Assembly: GCF_017502485.1 (NCBI RefSeq)
Contig: NZ_JAFVUX010000007.1
Location: 1 to 32,919, forward strand
Length of the DNA: 32,919 nucleotides
Origin: Helicobacter sp.
Lineage (GTDB): Bacteria > Campylobacterota > Campylobacteria > Campylobacterales > Helicobacteraceae
Direction: 5' to 3'
A program made the position numbers and the translations under genes. The notes under the pieces are model-generated. The model had not been told where the DNA came from and did not search any database. It was given only the letters and a program-made list of their open reading frames with translations. Positions 8,154 to 16,282 of the stretch are shown in pieces. How positions within the stretch are numbered: the stretch's first letter is position 1; every line of letters begins with the position of its first letter.

Positions 8154-9701
8154 ATGCCCCTAGAGCCACTGCCTAAAGAGCTTCAAGCAAAGGCGATTGA
8201 TAGTGCCCTAGAATCTAGCGCGCCTATTAGCATTCTGGGCTATGGCGTTACGACTAAGCCTATCGTAGCGTTTTTGAATGCGCTGGGGAAGGCTTGTGCG
8301 ATTTATGATGATAAGCCAGAGGGGAAAAGGCTGGATTCTAGCAGCGGGGGCGATGTGGAAAATATCTTGCTAGATTCTAGGGAGTTTTGCGCAGAATCTA
8401 GCGCGCTAGAGATTCTAAGCCCGGGTATCCCACCAGATCACGCGTATTTTGGGAGGGCTAGAAGGGCAGTGAGCGAGTATGATTTCATCTGGTGGCTGGA
8501 GAATTCGGTCTTGGGTGGTCAAGGGCGCACACTTGGCGTGCGTAACTGCAGTGAGCGTGAAGCAATCACCGACTTATCGCTACAAACCCAATCCACCAAC
8601 CAAAAGCCAATGACACAAATTTGGGTGAGTGGAACTAATGGGAAGACTACCACCACTCAAATGCTCACACATATCCTAGCTCCATTTGGCGCGCGCTCTG
8701 GGGGCAACATCGGCACGCCACTTATCACACTCTATGAGCAAAATACATCACTTTGGGTGCTAGAGACTAGCTCCTTTGCCTTGCACTACACAAAAGTCGC
8801 TACACCCAGAATCTACGCGCTTTTACCCCTAAGTCAAGACCACATAAGCTGGCATAATGGCTTTGCGGGCTATGTTGATGATAAGCTCTCTCCGCTCGCG
8901 CGAATGGGGGTTGATAGTGTGGCAATCGTGCCTAGCACTTTGAGAGATCATCGCTTGTGCAAGGAGTTTGCAGGAGAGATGGTGTTTTATAGAGATTCTA
9001 GTGATTTGCGCGCATTTTTACGCGCTAAGGGGCTAGAGCTTGACAAAGATGGTCTGCCATTTTTTGAGCCATTTTTGCTTGATGCTTCTCTAGCACTTGC
9101 TAGTGCAGTGGCTTTGGCAAGTCTTTGCCCACGCGCACTGACACAAGCACATCTAGCTACTTTTATTCCAGCTCTTGCTGGCTTTACAGTCGGTGCGCAT
9201 AGAATGGAGGAATTTTTCGTGCAGGATTTGGGGGCGCAGTGGCTTTTCATCGATGATTCTAAAGGCACAAATACTGATGCGACTTTACAGGCGATCACGC
9301 GCTATAAGGATCGTGCATTGTTTTTGATCCTAGGAGGCGATGATAAAGGAGCGGATTGCACGGAGATTTTCACATTATTGCAGCGTATGCAAAAGGCACA
9401 GATTTTCACCATAGGGAGCAATGAGTCAAAGCTTCTGTCCCTAGCTAGAGAATATGGAGTTAGGGCAAATGCTTGTGGGAGCTTGCATAGAGCTATGGAG
9501 GCTATCTACAAAGCGCGTGATATAGCTTTACACACGCTAGAATCTAAAGGCAAAGAGCGCACAGAATCTAGCGCGATCTTTGCCAAAGATTTTGCCTGTT
9601 TGCTCTCTCCTGCTGCGGCAAGCCTAGATCAATTCTCCTCCTACAAAGAGCGTGGTGAGCTATTTAAAACGCTGGCACAATCTCTTGCCAATCACACTTA
9701 A
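8154..9701 (+). CDS. murD: UDP-N-acetylmuramoyl-L-alanine--D-glutamate ligase
   Basis: MurD adds D-glutamate to UDP-MurNAc-L-Ala in the cytoplasm, using ATP. The P-loop is SGTNGKTTTTQM. NIGTPL, VLETSSFALHYT, QDHISWHNGF and IDDSKGTNTDATLQA follow, and LSPAAASLDQFSSYKERGE closes the third domain. The frame is open from 8088 inside mraY, but ATG at 8154 with AAGGA five bases upstream is the likely start (515 residues). That is long for Helicobacter MurD, usually little over 400. Part of the excess is an insertion of roughly 30 residues between SEYDFI and the P-loop strand. It contains GGQGRTLGV and STNQKPMTQ and shares DNA with the ValS insert and the PgpA N-terminus. It lies in the linker between domains 1 and 2, where extra residues may be tolerated. 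Confidence 0.95.
   Translation: MPLEPLPKELQAKAIDSALESSAPISILGYGVTTKPIVAFLNALGKACAIYDDKPEGKRLDSSSGGDVENILLDSREFCAESSALEILSPGIPPDHAYFGRARRAVSEYDFIWWLENSVLGGQGRTLGVRNCSEREAITDLSLQTQSTNQKPMTQIWVSGTNGKTTTTQMLTHILAPFGARSGGNIGTPLITLYEQNTSLWVLETSSFALHYTKVATPRIYALLPLSQDHISWHNGFAGYVDDKLSPLARMGVDSVAIVPSTLRDHRLCKEFAGEMVFYRDSSDLRAFLRAKGLELDKDGLPFFEPFLLDASLALASAVALASLCPRALTQAHLATFIPALAGFTVGAHRMEEFFVQDLGAQWLFIDDSKGTNTDATLQAITRYKDRALFLILGGDDKGADCTEIFTLLQRMQKAQIFTIGSNESKLLSLAREYGVRANACGSLHRAMEAIYKARDIALHTLESKGKERTESSAIFAKDFACLLSPAAASLDQFSSYKERGELFKTLAQSLANHT
8512..8612 (+). repeat. Dispersed mosaic repeat inserted in frame in murD
   Basis: Positions 8571-8610 and 27376-27415 (pgpA) align without gaps at about 27 of 40 bases, with both ends nearly perfect (9/10 and 10/10). 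CAAGGGCGCA is shared upstream (8520 and 27344). Positions 8590-8612 match the valS insert (11181-11203) at 19 of 23. The middle contains GTGAGCGTGAAGCAATC, which resembles the widespread REP-like TCATTGCGAG/GCAATCC family. Relatives of MurD lack this segment. Confidence 0.65.
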
Positions 9702-9721
9702 GACTATTTTAAAGGATTCTA

Positions 9722-12700
9722 ATGAGCTATGATCCAAAATCCATAGAGCAGAGCATTTATACTATTTGCAAAGAGCGTGGGTATTTTGAGATAGAAGGTA
9801 ATGCTAGCATTGTGAGCGATCGCTCAAGGACCTTTTGCATAATGATGCCCCCGCCTAATGTTACGGGCGTGTTACACATTGGACACGCACTTACTTTTAC
9901 ACTGCAAGACATTGTCACACGCTTTAAGAGGATGGACGGCTTTGCCACACTCTATCAGCCCGGACTTGATCACGCAGGCATTGCTACGCAAAATGTCGTA
10001 GAAAAGCACATTCTAGCACAGGGATTAAGCAAAGAAACGCTTGGGCGCGATGAGTTTATCAAGCGTGTATGGCAGTGGAAGGAAGAATCTGGAGGTAAAA
10101 TCATCACGCAAATGCAAGCTCTAGGTATTGGACCTGCGTGGTCGCGCCTACGCTTTACGATGGATTCTGGACTACAAAATGCTGTGAGAGAAGCTTTTGT
10201 AGCGTGGTATGAAAGAGGGCTGATTTATCAGGGGGATTATATGGTGAATTGGTGTGTCAAAGATGGCGCACTATCAGATATAGAAGTGCAGCATATTGAG
10301 CAAGAGACGCATTTGTACTATCTGCGCTACCCTGTGTTAGACTCTAATGAAGTGCTACTTGTGGCTACCACGCGCCCGGAGACATTTTTCGGCGATAGTG
10401 GAGTGATGATAAATCCTAATGACTCTCGTTATACACATTTGCTTGGCAAAAGGGTAGTGTTACCTTTGGTGGGTAGAGAGATACCTATTATCGCTGATAG
10501 TGCTGTGGATATGGAGTTTGGCACAGGAGTGGTGAAAGTTACTCCAGCGCACGATGAAAACGACTATGCAGTAGGCAAAACCCACGCGCTAGAATCCATT
10601 GTGGTTTTTGATGAAAAAGGCGTGCTAAACTCATATGCGCTGGGATTTGCTGGGCGTGATCGCTTAGAGGCACGCTCAGATATTGTGTGCGCATTGCAAG
10701 AAGCAGGCGCGGTGGAGAAAATCGAGCCTTATAGCAATCAAGTAGGCGTGTGCTATCGTTGTGGGAATGTGATAGAGCCTTATGTGTCTAGGCAGTGGTT
10801 TATCTCTCAAGATATTGCGAGAGAGACGATTGGTAAGGTCAATTTACAAAAATCTTTGAACCATTCCGCAGAGTTGGCAAATTGTGGGACAACTGCAGGT
10901 ATCAAGTCTAGTCCTGCTCCAGAATGTGCTAAAACCTACAAAAGCAGCACCGCAAATCCTAGAATCCTTGAAGAAGACGATCAGGGCGAAGTTGCAACAT
11001 CGGCACAGCCCAAGCAATACCCCTTGTTTTGCGATGAGAAATATGGGCTACAAGAAAAATCGCAAGGAAGTTGCCTTAGCGGTAATGACTGCAGTGATTT
11101 TTCACCGCTCTCACATTTATCACACAAAACCAGCGAAGCGGTGCAAGAGCAAGCCCAAGCAGGTTTGTTTAGTAAAGCTAAATCCACTAGCCAAAAACCT
11201 ATGGCTAGATTTCACCCAGCCCAGTGGCTTAACAACTTCAATGCTTGGATGCGTGATCTCCGGCCGTGGTGTATCTCTAGGCAGCTGTGGTGGGGGCATA
11301 GGATTCCGGTGTGGTATTGCCAAAATGGCGTGTGTGGGCATATTTACGCTAGCAAAAATGAGCGAGAATCCTCCTGCCCTAAATGTGGCTCTAGCGTGCT
11401 ACAAGATCCTGATGTGCTAGATACTTGGTTTAGCTCGGGACTCTGGGCGTTTAGCACGCTTGGGTGGGGGAATGATGGCGAGTGTAAGGAGCAGTATAAC
11501 GCCACTGATCTTGTGCGATTTTATCCTAACTCTTTGCTTATCACAGGTTTTGACATTTTGTTTTTCTGGGTGGCTAGAATGCTCTTTAGTGGGGAGAGTC
11601 TGCTAGGGGAGCTACCCTTTAAAGATGTGTATTTGCACGCGCTAGTGCGTGATGAGCAAGGGCAAAAGATGAGTAAGAGCAAGGGCAATATCATTGATCC
11701 TTTGGAAATGATAGAAGAGTATGGGGCAGACTCCTTGCGTTTTGCCCTAGCGTACGCGTGCGCACAAGGGCGAGATGTTCGCCTAGCAAAGTCTCAGCTA
11801 GAGCTTGCCAAAAATTTTGCCAATAAGCTCTACAATGCTGCGCAGTTTTTGCTACTCTATGCAAAACAAGCAGATTCTAGCTTTTGCGGATTTAGTGAGC
11901 TAGATTCCATCAATGCTTACCAAACACCACTTGGTCGCTACGCTAAATCACGCTTAAATAGCACAACAAAAGATCTTAGAGCCGCATTAGAATCTTACCG
12001 ATTCAATGATGGCGCAAGCGTGGCATATCGCTTTTTGTGGAGAGAGTTTTGTGATTGGTGTATTGAGTTAGCAAAGGCACAAAAAGAGTCCATCAATGAG
12101 TTAGGTGCAGTGATGATAGAGGCGATGAAACTGCTGCACCCTTATATGCCATTTCTTACAGAATCACTCTATCACACCTTGCGCGGTAGCACACTAGAAT
12201 CTAGCGAGTCTATAATGATTACGCGCTACCCTAGTGAGATAGAGCAAGATAGTGCTAGGGAGAGCGAGTTTGAGTACATTAAAGATGCCATTGTCTCCTT
12301 GCGCCGTGCTAAGGCTCTTATCGATTTAGCAAATAAGCCTATTGATATTGCCTATATCACCACAGATTTTATGCTATCTACTAGTGCAATACAAGCTATT
12401 TGCAAGCTTGCTAAAGTGGGTATGATTGAATGTGTAGATACAAATGCGCAAAATGAGCTAGATAAAAGCTGCGTGGCAGATATTGGATCGCTAGTAAAAA
12501 GCTATCTACCATTACAGGGCATTGATCTAGCCCCTATTATCACGCGCTTAAATAACCAGAATCTAAAGCTTACTAAAGAAATCACTAAGCTAGAATCTCT
12601 AGCAAACAATGCTAAATTTCTAGCTAACGCCCCTAAAGATGTCTTAGAATCTAACGCTAGCGCACTTGCAGAAGCTAAGGCAAAGCAAGCTGAGGTGCTA

Positions 12701-12730
12701 GCACAGTTACAAGTATTTGCGCAAAAGTAA
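9722..12730 (+). CDS. valS: Valyl-tRNA synthetase with a ~115-residue insertion
   Basis: This is a class I aminoacyl-tRNA synthetase that charges tRNA-Val. The signatures are PPPNVTGVLHIGHAL (HIGH motif), the CP1 editing domain (TTRPETFFGDSGV, then GTGVVKVTPAHDEND), WCISRQLWWGH, DPDVLDTWFSSGLW, KMSKSKGN, an anticodon-binding domain and a C-terminal coiled-coil arm rich in Lys, Leu and Ala. Start ATG 9722 has AAAGGA upstream. At 1002 residues it is over 100 longer than usual. The excess lies at about residues 380-492, between the exit of the editing domain and RFHPAQW. That stretch is low-complexity and polar and shares DNA with other loci in this window. The frame is open throughout and all catalytic motifs are intact, so the enzyme is probably functional. 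It lies 20 bases after murD. Confidence 0.95.
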   Translation: MSYDPKSIEQSIYTICKERGYFEIEGNASIVSDRSRTFCIMMPPPNVTGVLHIGHALTFTLQDIVTRFKRMDGFATLYQPGLDHAGIATQNVVEKHILAQGLSKETLGRDEFIKRVWQWKEESGGKIITQMQALGIGPAWSRLRFTMDSGLQNAVREAFVAWYERGLIYQGDYMVNWCVKDGALSDIEVQHIEQETHLYYLRYPVLDSNEVLLVATTRPETFFGDSGVMINPNDSRYTHLLGKRVVLPLVGREIPIIADSAVDMEFGTGVVKVTPAHDENDYAVGKTHALESIVVFDEKGVLNSYALGFAGRDRLEARSDIVCALQEAGAVEKIEPYSNQVGVCYRCGNVIEPYVSRQWFISQDIARETIGKVNLQKSLNHSAELANCGTTAGIKSSPAPECAKTYKSSTANPRILEEDDQGEVATSAQPKQYPLFCDEKYGLQEKSQGSCLSGNDCSDFSPLSHLSHKTSEAVQEQAQAGLFSKAKSTSQKPMARFHPAQWLNNFNAWMRDLRPWCISRQLWWGHRIPVWYCQNGVCGHIYASKNERESSCPKCGSSVLQDPDVLDTWFSSGLWAFSTLGWGNDGECKEQYNATDLVRFYPNSLLITGFDILFFWVARMLFSGESLLGELPFKDVYLHALVRDEQGQKMSKSKGNIIDPLEMIEEYGADSLRFALAYACAQGRDVRLAKSQLELAKNFANKLYNAAQFLLLYAKQADSSFCGFSELDSINAYQTPLGRYAKSRLNSTTKDLRAALESYRFNDGASVAYRFLWREFCDWCIELAKAQKESINELGAVMIEAMKLLHPYMPFLTESLYHTLRGSTLESSESIMITRYPSEIEQDSARESEFEYIKDAIVSLRRAKALIDLANKPIDIAYITTDFMLSTSAIQAICKLAKVGMIECVDTNAQNELDKSCVADIGSLVKSYLPLQGIDLAPIITRLNNQNLKLTKEITKLESLANNAKFLANAPKDVLESNASALAEAKAKQAEVLAQLQVFAQK
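10850..11205 (+). repeat. Dispersed mosaic repeat inserted in frame in valS
   Basis: Bases 11158-11185 match the reverse complement of 26939-26966 (pgi-pgpA spacer) at 25 of 28. Bases 11181-11203 match murD 8590-8612 at 19 of 23. CCTAGAATCCTT near 10968 recurs near 20443 and, inverted, at 27003-27014. GAAGTTGCCTTAG near 11067 resembles GAAGTTTCCTTAG in the AI-2E gene. The encoded segment is absent from ordinary ValS. Confidence 0.7.
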
Positions 12731-12943
12731 GGGAGAAGTGGCTATACGCATTAGAAAAGATCAATACTATCGCGCTAAATTTCTACACAAGTATCCCTTG
12801 TTATCTTCGGCACTTTTTAGATTCTAGGGATTATGGTGGGGCGTTTATCACAAATATTTGGGATAGGGCGGAGCTTTCTTGCTTATTTGGAGTGGCTTGG
12901 TGTTTTGCTACGAGCATTTTCTATGGGGAAAGCTAGATTCTAG

Positions 12944-14045
12944 TTAGTGTGTAATCTCTCCCCAAATCACATCAAGCTTACACCACGACTCTGGGTAGCA
13001 TAGGGGGCTATATCCGCGCCAAGTGTATTGAGCGGGTCGGATTATAAGCTTTGCAGGATTGTTGATCAAATACGCGCCCCAGAAGCTGAAGGTAGAGTTT
13101 GCGATAATGGCGTTTTGACACGCTGCCATAGCCACAAGATCACTAATCGCATCGCTTTGATCATTGTTGCCGATGAAGTGTAGCTTTGTGCCTTTAAGTG
13201 ATTGTAGTCTTGTATAAAGCTCATTTTTACACCATTGCAAATCATCGCTAAATATGAAAAAAATTGGATTGCTAACTTTAGTGCGCATAAGAGCTATAGC
13301 AGCGTCATAATATGCGCTTCCTAGCTTGACATACTCCCAATTCTCTTGTGCTAGGTAGTCGCCTCTGCGGATATGGAGAAATACAGAGTTGCTGGTGGAT
13401 TGTATGTACTCTTGTAAAGCTTTGGCACTAGGCTTTGGGGCTTTTAGGGTAAATTCTTGGCGCAAGATAGATTCTATCTCAGCAAAATACACAGCATTAG
13501 AAAATACCCCTTCAAAGCGTGCATTGCGTGAAAATGGGTAGTGCGCGTGGAATCTCTGCACTAGCTTTGGAGAGTCGCTTGTGGTGTAGAGTCTGCGGAG
13601 AAAGCGCGCGGGATTACCATTTGGTGGGAGAAGCTTGCGCAGGGCTTTGGTGCAGAGTGCTTGGTAATATGCTTGCGTGCTTATACCTGCTTGACTAGAG
13701 TCCTGATCTAAGGCGTGCCAAGAGTGTGGAAAATGATTCGGGAAGTGGTGGAGAACAGGTAGCGTGATGCAAAACTTGGTAAGCTCAAGATCGCGCACAA
13801 TGCCCGTGCTAGAATCTAAATCCTTTGGTGTGGCAGAGACTCTAGCGATATCTCTGTGCTGCCCCCCCCCCTATGAGATTTTGATTTAATGTGTTTTTAG
13901 CGCGATCAGCACGCAAGGACTTTAGTGTTACATAGTTAAAGCTCGCATCTAAACCGACGCTAAAGCCCCTATGCGCTAGGGCGCGCGCGAAGGCGTATTG
14001 AAACATTTGGTTACCAAGACCGCCTTGAAGTAGGACTTTAATCAT
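12944..14045 (-). CDS. futC: Alpha-1,2-fucosyltransferase (GT11), phase-OFF at a poly-G tract
   Basis: The 5' part gives MIKVLLQGGLGNQMFQYAFA, the start of GT11 alpha-1,2-fucosyltransferases. The 3' part (12944-13798 and a little upstream) carries the remaining motifs: VFLHIRRGDYLA, IFFIFSDDLQWCK and NSTFSFWGAYL. Between them ten G put the first frame into a stop (GGGAAQRYR-stop). Nine G would join both parts into one protein of 366 residues. In H. pylori, futC adds the terminal fucose that makes Lewis Y or H-type antigens on LPS and varies in phase by a homopolymer, so the same is inferred here. The start is the ATG at 14045, five bases after AAGGA; an ATG at 14048 is too close. It follows the dihydroorotase-like gene by 23 bases. 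Some in-frame product could still arise by ribosomal or transcriptional slippage. Confidence 0.82.
13862..13871 (-). repeat. Poly-G(10) contingency tract in the fucosyltransferase gene
   Basis: Ten C on the plus strand. Frame analysis shows OFF at 10 and ON at 9 or 12. Confidence 0.8.
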
Positions 14046-14068
14046 CATTATCCTTAGTGTCAATTTCG

Positions 14069-15304
14069 TTAAAGACTTTTAGGCTTGCCACCAAGTAGCA
14101 CCTGTGTGACTACGCCAGAGAGATGCTCGCCGTTATAAGGGCTAAAGCTATCTTCAATGTAAAAACTCTTTTGTAAATCCACGATGATAAGATCTGCATC
14201 TAGCCCCACTTCTAGCGCACCTTTAGGAAGCGATAGAAGTTTAGCTTGCGTATAAGAAGTAAGCTCACTAAAGCGTGAGAGTGTGATAAGTTTTGACTTG
14301 ACAAGATGAGTAAAGCCTAGTGAGAAGTAATGTTCTAGTGCATTTATCCCAAAGCTAGCAGATTCAAAGACTTGATCCTTTTTCGACTTATAGCTATCGC
14401 TTTGCAAGCAAGTAAGCAGGCTAATACCAGAATCTAAATGCGTGCGAAGCTGCTCGCGTGTGGCAGGGTCTTTAAGTGGGGGAAATAGCTTAAATCTCGT
14501 GTCAAAGAGTGCGCAATGCTCATCACTTAGGATTAAGTGGTGCAAGGAGGTCTGCGCTAAGATCCGCGCGCCCATCTGTGTAAAATGTGAAATAATCTGC
14601 AAGGATTCTATTTCACTAATGACATCAAACACCCACTTTGTCCCACTATATCGCGCTAGCTCACAGAGCTTTGCTACTTGCATAGTTTGTGCTAGAGAGG
14701 GGATTGCTGGGAGTCCTAGTTGCGTGCTTACTTGAGACTCATTCATCACGCCCTCACTTAGGCTTGGCTCTTGGGGGCTGGCGATGATTGGGATTTGGAG
14801 CATTTGGGCGTACTGAGCGATTTTGTAGAGTGTGTAGCCATCAATGTTTTGCGCGCTAGATTCTAGGTAGATTGCACGCGCACCAGATGAAATAAGTGTG
14901 GCAATTTCTGCGATTTTTGGCTTAGATTCTAGGGTGGTGGGGGCTAGGCTTGGGAGAAAATGCACACTCAAGCTAGAATCTAGCGAAGAGACAAGCTCGA
15001 TAATAGCTGCGTGATCTATGCGTGGCGTGCTTTCTGGGCGCAGTAGCAAGCTCCCCACCCCACCTCGTAGTGCCTTTTGTGTTAGAGATTCGAGGTTTTT
15101 GCGCGATAAGACTTGGTTTTTAGGATATGCCATATCAATAAGAGCAGGCAGGATGACCTTGCCACTGCACTCAAGCACACTTTCTGTGCTCTTTGGTGCT
15201 AAACTCTCCCCAATCTCACTAATAATCCCGCGTTCTTCATCAACGCGCAAATCCGCCTTACACTCTCTAAGTGCATCACATAGCAGAGCATTTTTTAGCA
15301 GCAT
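14069..15304 (-). CDS. Dihydroorotase-like protein without the metal-binding HxH (PyrC'-type)
   Basis: The overall plan is that of the amidohydrolase/dihydroorotase family: an N-terminal beta domain, KVILPALIDM, a TIM-barrel body and a C-terminal EVGLDADLIIVDL followed by GEHLSGVVTQVLLGGKP. The catalytic DxHxH after the second strand is replaced by DMAYPKNQ, so the metal ligands are missing. In other bacteria such inactive homologues (PyrC') support aspartate transcarbamoylase; that role is inferred only. The start ATG at 15304 has AAGGAG five bases upstream. It lies 10 bases after ccdA. As far as I recall, H. pylori has the same pair of genes adjacent (HP0265 and HP0266), which supports the family assignment. 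True dihydroorotase activity would have to come from another gene. Confidence 0.78.
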   Translation of the reverse strand: MLLKNALLCDALRECKADLRVDEERGIISEIGESLAPKSTESVLECSGKVILPALIDMAYPKNQVLSRKNLESLTQKALRGGVGSLLLRPESTPRIDHAAIIELVSSLDSSLSVHFLPSLAPTTLESKPKIAEIATLISSGARAIYLESSAQNIDGYTLYKIAQYAQMLQIPIIASPQEPSLSEGVMNESQVSTQLGLPAIPSLAQTMQVAKLCELARYSGTKWVFDVISEIESLQIISHFTQMGARILAQTSLHHLILSDEHCALFDTRFKLFPPLKDPATREQLRTHLDSGISLLTCLQSDSYKSKKDQVFESASFGINALEHYFSLGFTHLVKSKLITLSRFSELTSYTQAKLLSLPKGALEVGLDADLIIVDLQKSFYIEDSFSPYNGEHLSGVVTQVLLGGKPKSL

Positions 15305-15314
15305 TATTTCTCCT

Positions 15315-16061
15315 TCAACTCCAGCTACTTATAAGCCACGCACTAAGCGTGCCAAGCTCACCGCTCATAATCAGCGCACCCATCGCCACTAAAATCCCAC
15401 CAGCTATAAGCTCAACCCGCCGCATAAAAGGCTTGATTCTAGCCAGCAAGGAAAAGCCTTTTTCTAAAATCAACGCCACGAGTAAAAACGGCACAGCCAA
15501 GCCACACGCATACATTATCAATAGCTCTGCACCATAGTTACCTGTCCCTATAAATAGTGTGATTGCTCCAAATATCGCGCCTGTGCAAGGTGTGTAGCCA
15601 AGCGCGAAGCTAATGCCTAACACAAAGGGAGCTAGAATCTCTAGGGCTTTATGACGGAGTGCAAACTCATAGCGTGCGCTTCTATCAAGCAAGCTAAATC
15701 GCCATAGTCCTAAAAAATGTACACCAAATACCACTACAATTCCCCCAGCGACGATATTTGTAATGGATGATTGTAGCACACGGACAACACTTGAGAGTGA
15801 TAGCCCCACGCCCACAAACACCAAAGAAAACCCAAGCACAAATAAGCACGCCCGCCATACAATCGCCACGCGAAGATCTCGCCTAGTAAGTTTCCTAGAA
15901 TCTAGTTGCTCTAGTGAAATTCCAGAGATATAAGAGATATATGCTGGCACAAGTGGAAGAATACAAGGCGAGAGAAAAGAGAGTAGTCCAGCGATAAATG
16001 CCACAGCCCATACCACTCCATCTTTGCCACTGTAAAACCATTGTACTAATAGGTCTTCCAT
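15315..16061 (-). CDS. ccdA: Cytochrome c biogenesis / thiol-disulfide transporter, CcdA family
   Basis: CcdA carries reducing power from cytoplasmic thioredoxin across the inner membrane to periplasmic thiol proteins, chiefly for cytochrome c maturation. About six membrane segments are visible in 248 residues. The paired redox cysteines are in SFLSPCILPLVPAY and GYTPCTGAIFG, each followed by proline-rich or small residues as in the DsbD/CcdA family. It is the first gene of the ccdA, pyrC'-like, futC-like group on the minus strand. The start ATG at 16061 has only a distant AAGG, so the ribosome-binding site is weak, but no better in-frame start is seen. Confidence 0.9.
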   Translation of the reverse strand: MEDLLVQWFYSGKDGVVWAVAFIAGLLSFLSPCILPLVPAYISYISGISLEQLDSRKLTRRDLRVAIVWRACLFVLGFSLVFVGVGLSLSSVVRVLQSSITNIVAGGIVVVFGVHFLGLWRFSLLDRSARYEFALRHKALEILAPFVLGISFALGYTPCTGAIFGAITLFIGTGNYGAELLIMYACGLAVPFLLVALILEKGFSLLARIKPFMRRVELIAGGILVAMGALIMSGELGTLSAWLISSWS

Positions 16062-16182
16062 AGATACTATCGCCTTATTGTTCGTTTGCTATGTAGCTTA
16101 TGCTTTGTTGAAATCCGCTGGGTTTAATTTATGTTTAAAATTATCATTACTCTGTGCTTAACTATGCAAGCATTAGGCGCAC

Positions 16183-16188
16183 ATTGTA
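16183..16188 (-). promoter_or_regulatory. Candidate -10 box for ccdA
   Basis: TACAAT on the minus strand lies in an AT-rich context about 120 bases upstream of the ccdA ATG. Other weak AT-rich alternatives exist nearer the gene. Confidence 0.35.
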
Positions 16189-16210
16189 ACGATTTTTATG
16201 TAAATGTTGC

Positions 16211-16216
16211 TATAAT
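16211..16216 (+). promoter_or_regulatory. Promoter of the Dcu transporter gene (-10 box)
   Basis: TATAAT follows an AT-rich stretch that includes a T-run. It gives a leader of about 60 bases to the ATG at 16283. It is the best plus-strand promoter in the divergent region. Confidence 0.55.
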
Positions 16217-16282
16217 CGCTGACAATTTTGCAAATTATGGCAAATGCCGTTTGTAATTAGGGAATTAAATTTAGGGGTTATG

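Noticed and set aside
10884-11420. 178-codon plus-strand frame within valS
   Set aside because: It is the +1 shadow of valS across the low-complexity insert; the in-frame ValS reading continues through the region with intact motifs on both sides.
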